A DNA stretch of 64,000 nucleotides from Pogonophryne albipinna (GCA_028583405.1 CM053248.1:21011139-21075138); one strand, 5' to 3'. Shown: positions 21,049-34,354, counted from the first letter of the stretch. Notes: generated by a model not told the origin, from the letters alone. Numbers and translations are program-made.

Positions 21049-22551
21049 TGTGTTAACCAATGATTCTGATTACATAAGATTCCGTGTGGGTTTTCACCAT
21101 ACATCAGGTTCTCCCAAGATGCAAACTTAAAACATGTTGGCCAATCGCCAGCAGTGGTCAACTCCACTGGTTTTAGGTAGCCTCTCGTGTCACATCTGAT
21201 TCACCAAGACACCAAGATGGCAACGGCCAAAATGCCAAACTAAATGATAGTCCAAAAACCAATCTGTGTCGTCATAGTGGCTACTTTTACAAGTCTATGA
21301 GTCCTCTATACATGCAAAGTTCACTAGGGCTTTTTAGTTCATCGAGAATTCAGTGAATGAATGGTCAGACAGATTAATTGATCTCAGATGTGTGAATGGT
21401 TCCAGTCCTGGTGAGAAAGTTAGTTCTCGTTTTTACAGCCTCTGGCATATTTGGGCATTTATATAAATATGTTTTTTGTGGGGCAATATTCTGCCCAGTC
21501 CTCATAACTCCTTTAAGTCACACAGACTCATTAAAGTGATTGATTGGCTGCTCAGTTCTTTTCTTTTTCCACTACTTTATTTACCTGTTTTGGAGCCCAT
21601 TCGAGTTTTACACTAGATGTTGGTAACATGATCTCTTTTTTTTCCCTGCTTAAGAATTTATACGACGTATGTCACCCTGTACTGTATCCAGAGTTACTTC
21701 TCCTTATACGTAGCCCAACGGCTCTTTTTCCGGGGAAGCGTAAAAGACGGCTCTGTAGGTTAAGGAGTGTTAAAGAGCCACACACATGGTTTTCCTAAGC
21801 TATACATTTTATGGACAATTTCTGATGTGGTTACAGATTTATACCTCCCCAACTAAGTGCAACAGCTGCAGGTAATTACTTCCTCAGCTGCCTAACTTTA
21901 CCTCCACTTGTTCACTCTCTGTAGCTCTTCGTCTATTACTGATTCTATACTAGCCTTTTATTAATTCAAATAAGATGATAAAGCGGGGTACATTAATCTA
22001 TTGGCATAAGGATATGCAGTCACTGAAGCAGAGAGTAGAAATCTAACTCTAAGTTAACATTTTTACAGTTGTACCCTTCAGTAAGCAAACCGTGACTCTT
22101 GGTCAGACTATGAGTACTATGTAGCTTTATTTGAGTACTTTAGTTAAGCATTACTTTGATATTCCGGTACTTTCCGGTGTGTAAAAAACGATTTATACAA
22201 TTACTTTTGGGTAACAATTGTGGTTCTCCAAAATTATCATTGTTTCTAACTTGTAGATTGAAATCCTTAGACTGATCTAAGAGCAGAACATTTCCCAAAA
22301 TTGGACATTAAAACGTTTTTGAATTACCGTAAATATGTTTTTTTTTTTTTATTATTTGTTGCGTCTCATTATGAATTTCTTTATATATTCAGTACCGGGT
22401 CATAGATGACATGTAATCCCTTGGCAATATGCCATGTTTTGTGTTCTCTACTTATACTTTTAAGTAGATATTTTAAGTTCATACATGGGTTCACAAGCAT
22501 AGGAGAATGCAATGACTTCTCAGATAGCTTACTCATAGCGTGATACACTTC
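21049..22551. other. No gene recognised
   Basis: No coding or repeat signature apart from GAGTACTTTAGTTAAG-like phrases near 22130, which resemble a common fish dispersed repeat. Confidence 0.5.
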
Positions 22552-22985
22552 TAACCCCCTGATCCCACCGGAAGCGTCTGCGCTGCGTTGCGGCTGCGGC
22601 TGCGCTGCAGCTGCGCCGCGACCTCCTCCTGCGTCATAACCCACCAGGCGCGTTTGAAAACGTTGCGGAAGCGGAGCGCCGCAGCGTTTTTAGCGATTGC
22701 GGCCACTCTAGTCAATGGGTGCTATTCCACCAGACCCGCTGCGCCGCGGCTCGAAGCGTCCCAGAAGCTCCTCGCCGCAAGGAATTTCTAAAATATAGAA
22801 TGAATCCTATTTTTGACGCAGCGCAGTGCAGGCAGGAAGTGGAACGTTCATCCAACAACTGCGAGGCTGCACACACGACGCTCCGCTTCCGCAACGTTTT
22901 GAAACGCGCCTGGTGGGTTATGACGCAGGAGGAGGTCGCAGGAGGAGGTCGCGGCGCAGACGCTTCCGGTGGGATCAGGGGGTTA
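22552..22985. mobile_element. GC-rich fold-back MITE
   Basis: The left end TAACCCCCTGATCCCACCGG is mirrored at the right (CCGGTGGGATCAGGGGGTTA). Inner inverted blocks also pair (GCGACCTCCTCCTGCGTCAT with its complement, and AACGTTGCGGAAGCGGAGC with its complement). The total is 434 bp with no coding capacity. An identical flanking duplication is not evident: TAA is on the left and TTA on the right. Confidence 0.85.
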
Positions 22986-23619
22986 CCCTCAACAGGCAAC
23001 ACCTTAACCACGTATTTGACGGGGGTGGGACCAACAGCGGTTGCGAAGGAGCCTGTGAACACCGCACTCTAAAAATGGAAGTCATACCAGTATTATACCC
23101 TTTGTAGTACTACTCTTATTTTCTCAAAAATGGTGTGGGTTCATTGAGTTTATTTAGCAGTCTCTAATGATCCATTAATGCGAACAATAGCACAAATGCT
23201 AGCTAGCTGTGATTGTCATATCCGGTAAGTCCACAACAGCTGTGTTCGATTTGAGATAATCTAGCAGTTCATGTACTACGCAAGTAGGTTCACATTGTGC
23301 GTCATGAACAGAAGTGCCAAAACTGAGAAACAACTTGATTTTCTCTATAGGGTGTGAATTTGGTTCCCTTGACAATGTAGGTACTGTAAAATGAAAGGTG
23401 CAATATGTGTGAAGGGGCAGTAAAAATGCCATTACCAAATGCCTCAGCAAGTGTTAAAATAACAAGAATGAAAGTGTCGAGTGGGAATTAGTGCTGACGT
23501 TAGCAATTTAGGCTCACTTCCTTTCATTTTGTGAGTGGAACGTTTAGTTGAATGCAAAAAGGACAGAGAGGTTAGATTGCTAATGTTTTTAGCTAACGTT
23601 ATTTGGATGCACATTTGAA
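22986..23619. other. No gene recognised
   Basis: No family motif or repeat end seen. Confidence 0.5.
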
Positions 23620-23770
23620 ATAGGCCCTATTATGCTTTTTGGGGTTTTCTCTTTGCTGCAGTGTGTTCATGTACTGTAAGTGATCTGCAAAGGCTAAAAC
23701 CCCAATGTTCCCTGACACATGAGTAAAGGCAAAAAATACAAATATGATTAACATATTAGGGCCCCTTTAA
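23620..23770. mobile_element. Short TTAAAGGGGCCC-family MITE
   Basis: About 150 bp. The left end is ATAGGCCCTATTATGCTTTT and the right end ATTAGGGCCCCTTTAA. It shares its tips with the larger copies at 3523, 48892 and 55003 but keeps little interior. Confidence 0.75.
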
Positions 23771-26062
23771 GGATATAGGTACAAAACAACATTCTACCTA
23801 TATCCTTATCCAGTTAGCCGTGCATCATTCAAGTTTACAGAACTTGTTGTTGAAACAATGCTTCTCTGTTATCAGCCCAGAAACTCAAGAGACTGGAGTG
23901 ACCCCAAAACATGAAATAAATAATATGCACAATAACTGCAGTTACATTTGAAGTATCTATTTTATTTCCCCAAAAACTAAACAAAAATTCAAACTGCAGT
24001 TTTTTTAGTACAAATGTTAGTATTTCCTCCAAGCTTCTTGTGGTCAGGTCACGACATCCATCTAAAAACATCAGTGAAGAGTTGCCAGCTGATAAATCCG
24101 GCAGAACGTGGCGTTAGGTGCACTCAGTACACTCTCCCAGCCTGCACTGGGGTGAGGTCCCACCATGCGCTCATGCCCATAACTCAACTGCAGCCAAACC
24201 AACTCATTAGTGATACAATCCTCACCACGCGTGTCTTTGTGTGTGAATGAGCAAATGAGAGAGTAGTGGGTGAGATGTCATGTTGTTCTGGAGGATTTGT
24301 CATCACAAGCTCAGAATGCATTATATTGTTATAATATCTCTCGTATTCCAACTACCTGTAAAATTTTCCGATTTGCTAATATTTTCCATGATATTTTCCC
24401 AGATTCGCTCGTTCACTCCCAACACATTATCCACACATTATCCAGTCTTTGCTTGCACAATATCTATTCATGTTACTCAATAATCCGACCAAATGTCCCA
24501 ATTTAATGTGCTTATTAACCATTATGAAAACAGACATGTTACGATGATGTGTGTGTGTATAAGCAACACCTCAAAGCTGACTGTGAAGACTTTAATGAGG
24601 AATGTTAGCTGCTCACTTAGCTCTTTGGCAAGCCCAGTTCAATCAATGTTTACACACTTTGCCTTTCTGTCAGACCTGGTCATTAAATCACGTGTGGATG
24701 TTACATCTCTAACACTGTGACAAAGTGCTCATTAGCATCTGCACGTTTTAGTCCTAAAAGCCCACTGATTATTGGACTGATGAATCATACCATATGAATG
24801 TTATTTTAATGGGAGCTGCAGATTTACATTAACCTGCTAGTTCACATAGTGGCCAACCCTTTAGGAACACACTTTACGTTTAATAATCGATGTATTAAGG
24901 AAGATCAAAAAGCCTCACACTAGGTAGGAAAATGTTGTTAGGAAGTTTATATTTCACTGTTATCGACTTTTATTGACTTTAATGTCAAAGAGATGCAATT
25001 GATAGTTGAGGGTGTTCCAGTTCTCTTATTAATATGCGGCTATAAAGGAAATATCATAGGCAAATCTAATTATATTAGTGGAACATATTTTGTTATCCTG
25101 TCTACATGACACATTTACCGTTATGAATTTGAGCTAACAACCAAATAATACATATTTTCCACAACCACAAAGCAGAGAAACGCAGCAGGCATACAGGAAG
25201 TGTTCTTGTATAAATAAAGAGCTTATGAGGTTATGTTTGTTGTTTGGCCACATTCACATTGTTGTGTTAAGTAATATTTTTTAAGGGTGCACTTTAATTG
25301 AATCTCTGCCTTCTTTTGGAGTTTAGTCATTGAGATTGAATGATTATAGATGGTTCAGTATATCAATTATTTAAGCTTTATATCTGGGATTGAACCAATT
25401 ATGTGGCCCAGTTGGATTGATTTAGATTGTTGGACAAGCAAATGAGACATGACATGGAAAAACAGTTCTTTTTTTGTAACGGACCCTGAAACTAAGTGTG
25501 AGCACTGCCAGCCGATTGACTTGATGTAATCTTCGGTAAATCAGTACAACCTTTATTATCCTTTAAAAGTAATTTGAGCTGTCCCAGTTTAGTTATTGTT
25601 ATATATTTCTTGGCACGAGAGGAGTTGAACAGCAAATACCTCGTTGATACAGTCACCAGGCAAATAAAAGCACTCTAACAGAATAATGAAATGATTTCTG
25701 CTGATGGTTATAGTCTGTACAGGCTACTTTCATTGATCTTTTGGGATACTGGGTCACTTGCCATGTAACACATTTAACATAATTTGCAGCTGGCTGTGCG
25801 CACACATTGTACCATTTAATATGGCATAAGGCTGTATGCATTATATATTGTTAGAGTTCAGAGAAGAGTACCAGGTCTTGTTGGATGGATATTGGCATTG
25901 AAAGTGTCATCAGCGTATCCTAACACCAGTCAGATACTGGGACTACTTTCAATTAACATCCTCTTCTGTCCTTTAAAGCTGCTACAAGTACTGTTCTTGA
26001 ACGTTAATGTATTTTAGTCAATTTAATTGTTATAGTCGAACCATTTCAAGGCAATCACCAAT
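23771..26062. other. No gene recognised
   Basis: 2.3 kb without terminal repeats, domains or RNA genes that I can support. Short open frames near 24014-24720 look like chance. Confidence 0.5.
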
Positions 26063-26125
26063 CTAATGGCGCATTTTCTCTGCAGCGCGTAGCACGGTTT
26101 AAGCGTGCTGTGCCAAATCCCGATA
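26063..26125 (+). repeat. Left-end fragment of the GGCGCG-family MITE
   Basis: ATCTAATGGCGCATTTTCTC, then GCAGCGCGTAGCACGGTTTAAGCGTG, matches the left end of the element at 38862. No right end is found nearby. Confidence 0.7.
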
Positions 26126-26335
26126 TTTATGAGAGAAAATCTCTAATGTCCGAGTGCAAGTGAATGCAGCACAAGCCGCAAGCCTTGTAACCCCTCCCCC
26201 GGCCCTGGCGAGAGCGTGGAAATATGATTGGCAGCGATTTCATTTGAACGGGGTGGGGGGGGGGGGGGGACAGCGCAAAACGAGAAGCATTTCGGATCCA
26301 AGCAGACGGAAGGAATGAGGTATTTGGGGTCTACA

Positions 26336-26472
26336 ATGGCAGAGAAGAGCTTGTCAAGTTTGGCTGTACTCAGCATTGAATCAAAACGCACCATAGCTTT
26401 AAATCTTAATAAGTTTGTGAGGCGTTTTGCTGAAAAATATGGTAATCGCCACATTCAGCTGTTACAGTATAG
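26336..26472 (+). pseudogene. C-terminal fragment of a ZMYM1-like hAT transposase
   Basis: The frame encodes LSSLAVLSIESKRTIALNLN followed by KFVRRFAEKYGNRHIQLL. This matches the pattern of the extreme C-terminus of hAT transposases annotated as zinc finger MYM-type 1-like, where a G/SLALLSIE block precedes a short helix. The preceding 100 bp is GGGG-rich and non-coding. The rest of the transposase is missing. A related hAT right end lies about 900 bp downstream (27338-27391), so both may derive from one old element, interrupted by the Tc1 fragment at 26636. Confidence 0.6.
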
Positions 26473-26635
26473 GCATGCCAACTTGATGCTCTGCTCACAG
26501 ATAACTCGATGAGCATATAAAACTATTAAGATGATGACCTTACGTCTGTATAACATTTTTCTACTTTGTGGGGGTCTGCCCCCAAAAAACTGTTTCAAGT
26601 CCTGAGAAAGTCAAATAAGACGGTGTGTAAAACTA

Positions 26636-26760
26636 CACTGCCCAGCCAAAAAAAAGTAACCACTGTGATTTAACTAGGCCAGTAGGTAAGGACTTTCCAC
26701 TGGATAATAACTGCAGCAATGTATATGTTTTAGCTGAATACATGTTTTTTTAACCCTAAT
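26636..26760 (+). repeat. Tc1-family terminal inverted repeat, solitary
   Basis: After a TA, the sequence CACTGCCCAGCCAAAAAAAA and then GTAACCACTGTGATTTAACTA matches the terminal repeat pattern of a fish Tc1 family different from that at 1893. No partner end or transposase is seen. Confidence 0.65.
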
Positions 26761-27337
26761 TGATGCAGTTAGTCACTTCTTTAATGTTTGTTATTTCTGA
26801 TGTAAAGTCAAGGTTGTAACTGTTTGCAATGAAGTTGTGGGGCGCTGAACTGTTCTTTTGATTATTTTGATTTATGATAGTAATTACGTGTCTTTCAAAT
26901 TTGAAGGAGGGTGAGCAAGCATCTTGAGGAACGTTCATCATTAACTCCTCCAAAAAATATAGTTTATTTAATAGTAACACTGAATATGTGAATAATAACA
27001 GTGATTGACAGCTGATAGGAATAATATGATTGTTAATATTATCATATTCATACAGACACACATCGATGAGACAGTTAATTAATGTACTTATTGCAGCAGT
27101 CTGCATAGATGTTGTACCCCTGCTGGTCTAAGAGTGAAACCAACTCATTCAGTTATTGTTCAGTTAAAATTCATTAAATGATGTCTGCCACCTTATATAT
27201 TTATATTTAAGGTTTACTGATGTGCCACAATAATGTCACCTAATGTTATTGAGTTAAAATATCAATATTGTGGCTTTCCAAGTTAACATTAATTGATATG
27301 ACTGCGATGAAATCAGCATATACTTCTGCCAGGGGAT

Positions 27338-27391
27338 GCCACCCCTGAAATTCTCCTGCCACCCCAAGAATATTTTTCTAGATCCGCCCCT
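27338..27391 (+). repeat. hAT right-end fragment
   Basis: The complement begins CAGGGGCGGATCTAG and continues TTCTTGGGGTGGCAGG, a terminus pattern of fish hAT elements. An opposite CAGGGG at the left of the block is only weakly paired and the flanks do not match. Confidence 0.5.
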
Positions 27392-27960
27392 GTGAGGCAC
27401 TGACTCTTTCAGAGTCAGATTACAAATATTATATTGTGACCTTAATCGAAATATTCTGTTATTTTCAAAAGCTTTTTTAGTCTGATGCTTCGATTCATTT
27501 TAAACTGACCGTTCAACAAAAGGATACCCAAATTCTAAATATTGGATTGTTCTTTCTTAGTAAGATCCCATTTTCATTACAATTGTGGTCTTACCTTGAC
27601 TTGAAGATGAAGTCCATGCTATCCTTCTGGACAACAATCTCTATTACTTTTTTGTAAAAGTCCTCCTTATCTTCCTCTAGTTTCAAAAGTCTAGTTTGTT
27701 TTTCGCGTCTACCGTCTCTTCGTGGAATAACAGTAGCAACAAGAACATGTGGGCTCACTTGCGCCCCCTTCAGTGCTGCAGGGGTTATGGCTGCCTCTCC
27801 TGGTGCTTTCTCATTGCCGTTGTATGATGAGACCAGCGAGCCTAAATATCATACGTGAAATAAGTTATTTAGAGACTATGGATGGCGAGGACACATGTAA
27901 TAAAGGGATCTACAAAAATTACAATTGTGACCTACAGTGAGATGGTAACAGGCATGCGCT
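27392..27960. other. No gene recognised
   Basis: AT-rich spacer. The frame at 27749-27940 lacks recognisable motifs. Confidence 0.5.
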
Positions 27961-27962
27961 TA

Positions 27963-28334
27963 GGGCCCGCTTTCCAGACAGTTTCTGTGGGGTGACGCAT
28001 TCTGAGGTGAGGCAGAGCTCATCTGTGCCTCACCTCACCACACAGTAACTGGTTTGAGCGGGCTCACAAAACAAGTGCCCGCGTTAAATTAGTGCCCGTG
28101 CTCCAGCCAGTTACTGTGGGGTTACGGGAGGCAGAGCTTGTCCCTGCCTCACTTCTCATCGCTCCCATGTAGTTGTAGCGGAGCTCGGCAAATTTGCCGA
28201 TTTTGACTATAAAAAGCGATTGGAATTGGAGACATTTTATTATTATTATTATTATTTAGTTTTTCTTTAGTTTTTTCCCCGTTACATTGGAGTATGCCAG
28301 GAGAGGCTCTGCCTCCCCTGACTGCACGTCGCTG
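27963..28334 (-). repeat. hAT-like end with internal duplicated block
   Basis: On the minus strand it starts CAGCGACGTGCAGTCAGGGG with GGAGGCAGAGCC, a hAT-like tip. Two related blocks of about 60 bp (around 27964 and 28086) share GCCCGTGCTCCAG-like and CTGTGGGGTNACG phrases. The other terminus and a target duplication are not identified. Confidence 0.45.
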
Positions 28335-29815
28335 GTAGACTGGAGCAAAACACCAAGCTAACATAGGAATAGCAGAGTTAATTCTTCAGTCACACCTTTT
28401 GGGATGGATTGAGGGAGACTTGCACCACCAGAGAAGTCAAGATGTTGATCGCTCGTATAAATACTAAAGATAATTTACACGCAAATGTATTACTGATGAC
28501 TTTCAGGGATTCAAGGAATGTTTTTCAATGCCATTCTGCAACAGAGATTTGAAAAAAGGAAATACGTTTGTAAATTAATCCAATTTTGCTCCACATGAGA
28601 AACAATGTCGAATCACAACGCTTCTTTCTTAGATGCAGATTGGTGTCTCTTTCATAGGCCATAAGTAAACACAACAATTAAAACAAAACATTTAGCAAAG
28701 TTTATGGGTGCTACCAGCCACTGGAGAGGCATCTAAATTCTCTGTTTTTATGCGTTCATATGATATGGGATGGATGGTAGTAGCCTACTGTTGATGAGTT
28801 GCAATGTGTCATGTCATTGGAAAAACAAAGCAATACTGCATATGTAAATAGTTGAAAACAATAAGCATTGACAATTTAGCAGTTAATCGATTAAACTTTG
28901 GTTTACTTGTTTACATTTTGAATGTATAAGTGCCTAGTTGTTAGGTAAACTAAACTTGTACAAATCTTGCTCACAGTTGACTAAAGAACCACTGCTAGTA
29001 TCCTATTGCCCAAAACCCAGTTAGTAAAACCTGACCTAGCGCAGAATGCTATCAGTCTTTTAGACCAAACCTAGCTGGCGTTTGTAACACGAGGCAATGA
29101 TTTCAGTGTTTCGATACTCTTCAATATCAGATTTAGACGGCTGGTTAATGCAAAGCTCTGGTCATACCGTCTTTATCGTTCTTGGCTAGTGTTCTCAAAA
29201 CGTGATTGAAATTTGCCAGCTATCCTTTGAGAGCTGATATGGAGAAAATTAGAGCATTAATATACATTAGATGTTTTCTAACTCAACCCCTCAGTGTCAT
29301 TCAGTCACACTTAGTCAATGTGGGACGTTGTGAATATTAATGATAGATATTTTCAAATTATTGAAAATAGTTATTATCTCTTGCGTTCTCTCTCTGGTAT
29401 TTGCTTAATTTGTCCAACAATAAGAGCAAACAGCCTGAAACAGCTCTTGAGCCTGGTTTCTGTCCGGGCAGAACAAAACGTGTGGTTTTCTATTCGCATG
29501 AAGTGGAGCTGGTCCACATTCTGGTGGGTAAAAGTAATGAGAGGCTGACCGGGACAGAGTGTGCGGTGAAGATGCTGAGGTGAGGAAGGGAGAAGCAAGG
29601 GAAGCAGGAAAAGAGACGGGGTGCGTGTGAAAGGGAGTGGCAAAAAGAAAAACTTCACGGGGTTATAGACGGGCCACACACTCACCATGATGCAAGGAGT
29701 GAAGATGTGGAAAGGAGAAGCAGAAGGTGTCATTGACTAAAATGGGTCCACAGGGATTCGTGGAACAATAATACTAGTCGAGTAGTCGTATAAAATAATA
29801 CAAATCAACCACTTT
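28335..29815. other. No gene recognised
   Basis: No coding, RNA or repeat signal that I can support. Confidence 0.5.
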
Positions 29816-30166
29816 CAGTGTTTCCCACAGATCTGAAATATACTTGTGGTGGTAGCCGAGAACGGGGGGGGGGGGTGGTGGGCTGCTGCTAGTGGAGCAC
29901 ACATGAACTGTTCGCCGGAGCCTCGCAGCGGGGTTACTGCGGAGCGCATAAAGCAGTAGACCCTTCACGCGATAGCAGACCGAACATGTGCAGGGGGGGT
30001 AGAGCGAGGGATCATCGTCCACTAGTTAATCGATCGCAGATGGTGTCGTGCTCGCGGACAGATACAAAAAAATTAAACCTAAATGGGTCGCGAAATATAC
30101 TTTGGCGAACGTTAATATACCTGGGCGGGGGCCCGCCCAAGTAAAGTCTATGTGTGGGAAACCCTG
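29816..30166. mobile_element. hAT-type MITE, 351 bp
   Basis: The ends are CAGTGTTTCCCACAG and CTATGTGTGGGAAACCCTG. The complement of the latter is CAGGGTTTCCCACAC, so the tips pair. The candidate duplication is imperfect (ACTTTCA on the left, ACTATTCA on the right). Non-coding, GC-rich interior. Confidence 0.75.
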
Positions 30167-32426
30167 ACTATTCAGCATGCATTCCCTTCCTGAAATTAAA
30201 GGCACTGATCATTTTTCTTGCTTTACAACAGCCTAATAAACACACTATTTCTCAGTAATATTGGTAGGGTGTTCGCACAGATTGTTTCTTTTATAATCTC
30301 GTTTTTATTCATTCTCCTCAGAAAGCGTTCCACTTTTTATGAGTACAATCAACTTTAACACCACAGATGCCTTCATTTGCACCGTTAATTTTCAAAAGGC
30401 TCATTCAGTGGAAAAAGTGAGTCTGTTTTAAAGTGAGGTGAAAAGGTTGGTATATTAATACAAAACAAACTGGTAAGAGGCATGATGTTCCACTAAAAAT
30501 ATGCATAGATCCATGGTGACTCAATACACAGAACTATATATTTACTTTATGTTTTCCACATGGTTTTCAATTGTTTGAGCTTTGACTGGCACTCACAGCG
30601 CACATTTTGTCATGTTTTGTGTCCTTTAACTTATGCAAGCGTTCATTGCATAATGACAGGATAATCACTGTATCTAAAACTCTAAAAACATACCTCAAAT
30701 GTAACTTACTGTTGCCAATTTCTGAAAATCTGACTTATAAATGCAGCACTTCTGCCCTTCTGCCTTTTGGATGTGTTTGAATGACATGTACAAACTGGCC
30801 AGTATAAATAATTGTAATCTATATAAGTAATTGTTCTTACTCTTAAATATGAGGACCTACTACTTTTCTCCATGTTAGGTAATCAACATATCTTTGGTTG
30901 TTGTTGCTCGGAAAACCTCACTCTGGCTCTTGGAAACTGTTAAGAGCATTTCTCATTATTTTATGACACACAGTTCTAACTCTTACCGTAAATATTTAAC
31001 CAGAACAATAATAAACAGAATAATTAATAATGAAAATTATTGTTAGTCGCAGCCCTGGACACACGCAACAGTTACTCTGTCAGCTGCTGAGAACTCTACC
31101 TTCCAGAACCTTTTTGGCTCATCTTCTGTTTTGGAAAAAAGTCTCTCTTCCCGCTGACATTTCAAGACACCCTGAATCTCCTCTGACCACCCCTACTTGT
31201 TCTCAAAAAACATAAACAAATGAAGAGGCAGTATTCTTTTTTTGTATGGGAATATAGCATGGGTCTCTTTTGACTTTTGGGGTGTTCGTCATGATACTTT
31301 GACACGTCATGAATACATTGGTGACTTATATAACTGGGTTTTGGGGAGCTGAGACAGTGCAAGAAAATGCTTAATTAAAATGACGACCCAAATCTCTGAC
31401 ATGCATTGTACCCCATCGGCATGCCACAAGCTAACTCCAGGCGGCTGGACTCCGCATAGTTTCCACTCACTTGTTCACTTACACAAATAACTAAAGGGCA
31501 TGTTTTTAAGGGGTCTCCGGAGTGGTCCTGATGTCTTCTGGCTGGAGACGCTGTCTGATCTCAGCTGGGCTCTCATCAGAGGGACCACCGAGTCAGGTCA
31601 CTAACTGTTAAAGGAACAAACAGTGCCGACCCTGTTCCAAAGAGGCCACTAGTTTGGATCGAACCCTATTGACGGAGAAGGCATTCAATTCCGACATTTT
31701 GCCGAGCAGAAAAAAAAACTGTCAGATACTGTTTCAAGATGATGGGAAAGTCATTTTCTTTGTTTTCATTCAGAATTATTTTATTACTTTTGGATTTGTG
31801 ATCACAGGGCCAACTGTTTACAAACTGCTGTTATGTCTCTGCTGTATAACGTGCAGATGTCACAGCGGAGAGAGGATTTGTCTGCAGAGCATCATCATGG
31901 CTTAGTTTAAGAAGCAATTATACTTCAGATCACGGACTCCCTCACAAATACCTGCACCCATTGGGAACGCATTAGGAAGCTATGTGTTCATTCTTTCCGA
32001 ACAGGGGTGATGCACTCGTCTGGTATGGGCGGTTGTGTTGGGTGGGCGGCCTCGGCCAAACCCTTTAAAGAGGGGAGAGAAAGAGAGCTCTGCTACTAGT
32101 TAGCATACATCTGTAGCTCTGGCGGACAAGAGCCGGACCTCAGAGGCCACAGCACAGGCAGATAAATGTTGAGAAATGAAATACAGCAGCCACTTACAGA
32201 AACACACACGCACCTCCAGGCATGCAGACGTCCATCGCGGAGAGGCCAGCGAGCCGGTCGGCATCCGTTTGCGTGTCTGGTTTCTTCTGCTTTCATAAAC
32301 TTGTGAGAGCGAGCCAAGGCGCGTTGCTGCCATGTGTTCTCCCTCCATGCCACACATTAATGAGGGAAGATATCAGCGGCTGGGAGGCCACGCAACTGCG
32401 TTTGAGTCACAGAAATGTGTTTAACC
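30167..32426. other. No gene recognised
   Basis: 2.2 kb without identifiable features. Open frames under 90 codons near 31030-32430 carry no motif. Confidence 0.5.
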
Positions 32427-32639
32427 TAAACTGAAAAAACAGAATTGTTGACTTTAATTAAATGAAATATGTCAACAAATTTCACATAAGAATGTATTAG
32501 GTTAGTTGAAAGCAATAATCTTAGTTGAACCTTATATTGTTATTGTAATATTATTGCTTTCAACTAACCTAATGCAGTTATGTGAAATCTGTTGACATAA
32601 TACATTTAATTAAAGTCACTTTTCAGGTTTTTTAGTGTA
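32427..32639. mobile_element. Fold-back MITE, 213 bp
   Basis: The left half TAAACTGAAAAAACAG, GACTTTAATTAAATG, then GGTTAGTTGAAAGCAATAAT is mirrored by the right half (ATTATTGCTTTCAACTAACC through CATTTAATTAAAGTC to TTTTTTAGTGTA). The two halves fold almost end to end. Confidence 0.85.
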
Positions 32640-33588
32640 GCTGGCTAGCATTCCTGCATCTGTTTACATGTGCTCCTTCTGACAGCAGTGAACTCTGTAA
32701 TTTTATTTTATTCTCCAGTTCAACACATGGGGAAAGATGGCTACTCTACCCGCAAATATTTTCCCTGTCTCCCGTGACTGTCTTTTTTTGTCGGACAGTT
32801 TTCAATTTTAATTTGTTTTCCCTTCTCGCACGTCTCTGAGCAAACATCAGTCATCGCTTCCGCACACGTTCTGTGTTCACCGAGTGATTTTTCCAGCAAT
32901 GCGTGTCTGTATATGAGAGACGCTTTGATCTCTGTGCTCCCTTTAGGATCCTTATGTAACTCCCCTGAGAGCCATGCAGATGCACAACAGACAGATGTCC
33001 TTATGTCACAGCACTTCCATGAACCATACGGAAACACATTAGGCTCCTCTGCTGTGCACCACCACACACTCTATGACCACACAACCAGCGGTTCAGTGCG
33101 AAATGCTGATCAAATCCAGATGCCGTCTCTGTCTCTCTCACTTACACTTATACATGCTCTTTCACACATCTGTAATAATGTGAAGGGTTATATATTTCCA
33201 TTTCCTCAATATTTATAGTATATTTATTTATAGTATAGTAAGTCTTTATATTTTAAACACACACTTTATCTTTAATTTGATCAGCACCACATCAATATTA
33301 TTTATTTATATGTACAATTTTAGCAAGTTTTTATATTGTCCTGTTCCTGTAAGCCAGTACAACGAAATGTCGTGTTAATAGTACACTCTGTGTCTTGTTG
33401 AAATGACAATAAAGTATGTCTCTCTAAGTCTATTTACACATCTTTAATTATTAAACATTCCAGGTTTTTTTCTATCAAGCTTTTGAAGTATCAGGGTTAG
33501 CTTTGATCCTGTAATACTTTAAATTAATAAAATGTTTAAAAATGTTTTTGACATTTCAGTTGAGTAGCATGATATTTTCTGAGCAGGA
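32640..33588. other. No gene recognised
   Basis: No gene. GAAATGACAATAAAGTATG at about 33400 resembles a polyadenylated retroelement or transcript end, but no body is recognised upstream. Confidence 0.45.
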
Positions 33589-33589
33589 T

Positions 33590-33948
33590 ATTAAAGGTAG
33601 AAATCAGCTTGAGTGCGCTCGAATTTGAAAGTACGCAGCCGAAAAAAATCTGCCCCTTCCTTACAGAGCTCCTCCTCCAACACACACGAACGCGCACATG
33701 ACCAATAAGGGCACGAGATAAGTTTGTGCACAGATGGAAGGCTGACAGGCAGGTAGGCCATCCAGTTATTTTAGCCGGGCCGGCTCAGATGATTGGTCGT
33801 GCTTTTTACAGCACTACGGCTTCCACAGAGGACATTTTTGTATGTATTTATTGTCAAAGCATTTAATATATTCATTGCTATCGGGATGTTAAGAGCATTC
33901 CATGGAATATAACAAGTGTTTTGAGATAAATTACATACCCCACCTTTA
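33590..33948. mobile_element. TTAAAGGTGGGGTATG-family MITE
   Basis: The left end is TTAAAGGTAGAAAT. The right end is TACATACCCCACCTTTAA, whose complement begins TTAAAGGTGGGGTATGTAAT. About 360 bp and non-coding. A second left end of the family occurs at 34695. Confidence 0.65.
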
Positions 33949-34354
33949 AAACTGCATAATTCAGATTCAGAGAATTTAACATATAATGGAAATGTGTCTT
34001 TGGCAAATAAGATAAAATAGTGACAGTTTTTATAAAGGTGCAGTGTGGTTTGTTTTTCCACTGGCTTGAGTCCATTAAAATATCAGTTGTCTCCAATGAT
34101 GGAGGAGATTTACTTAAGTATACTTTTTTTAGTTATCTGTACTTTACTTGAGTATTTCCGGTTAATGCTACTTTATAGTTATACTCTACAACAGTTATTT
34201 AACAAACACATGATAAGCTGATGTGCTTAAATGCACTACTGGTCTGCTAATCAACACAGTATCTAAATGTGGTCCACATACCACAAACTACAATGCTGAA
34301 AGGCTCTTACATGTATAAAAACAAGATACACAAATTACCATAATAATATAATAA

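Noticed and set aside
22588..23107. Arginine/alanine-rich frames on both strands
   Set aside because: Produced by the GC-rich fold-back MITE, which lowers stop-codon frequency in all frames.
29781..29795. TAGTCGAGTAGTCG as another copy of the ZBED-type hAT terminus
   Set aside because: Too short, with no flanking similarity.
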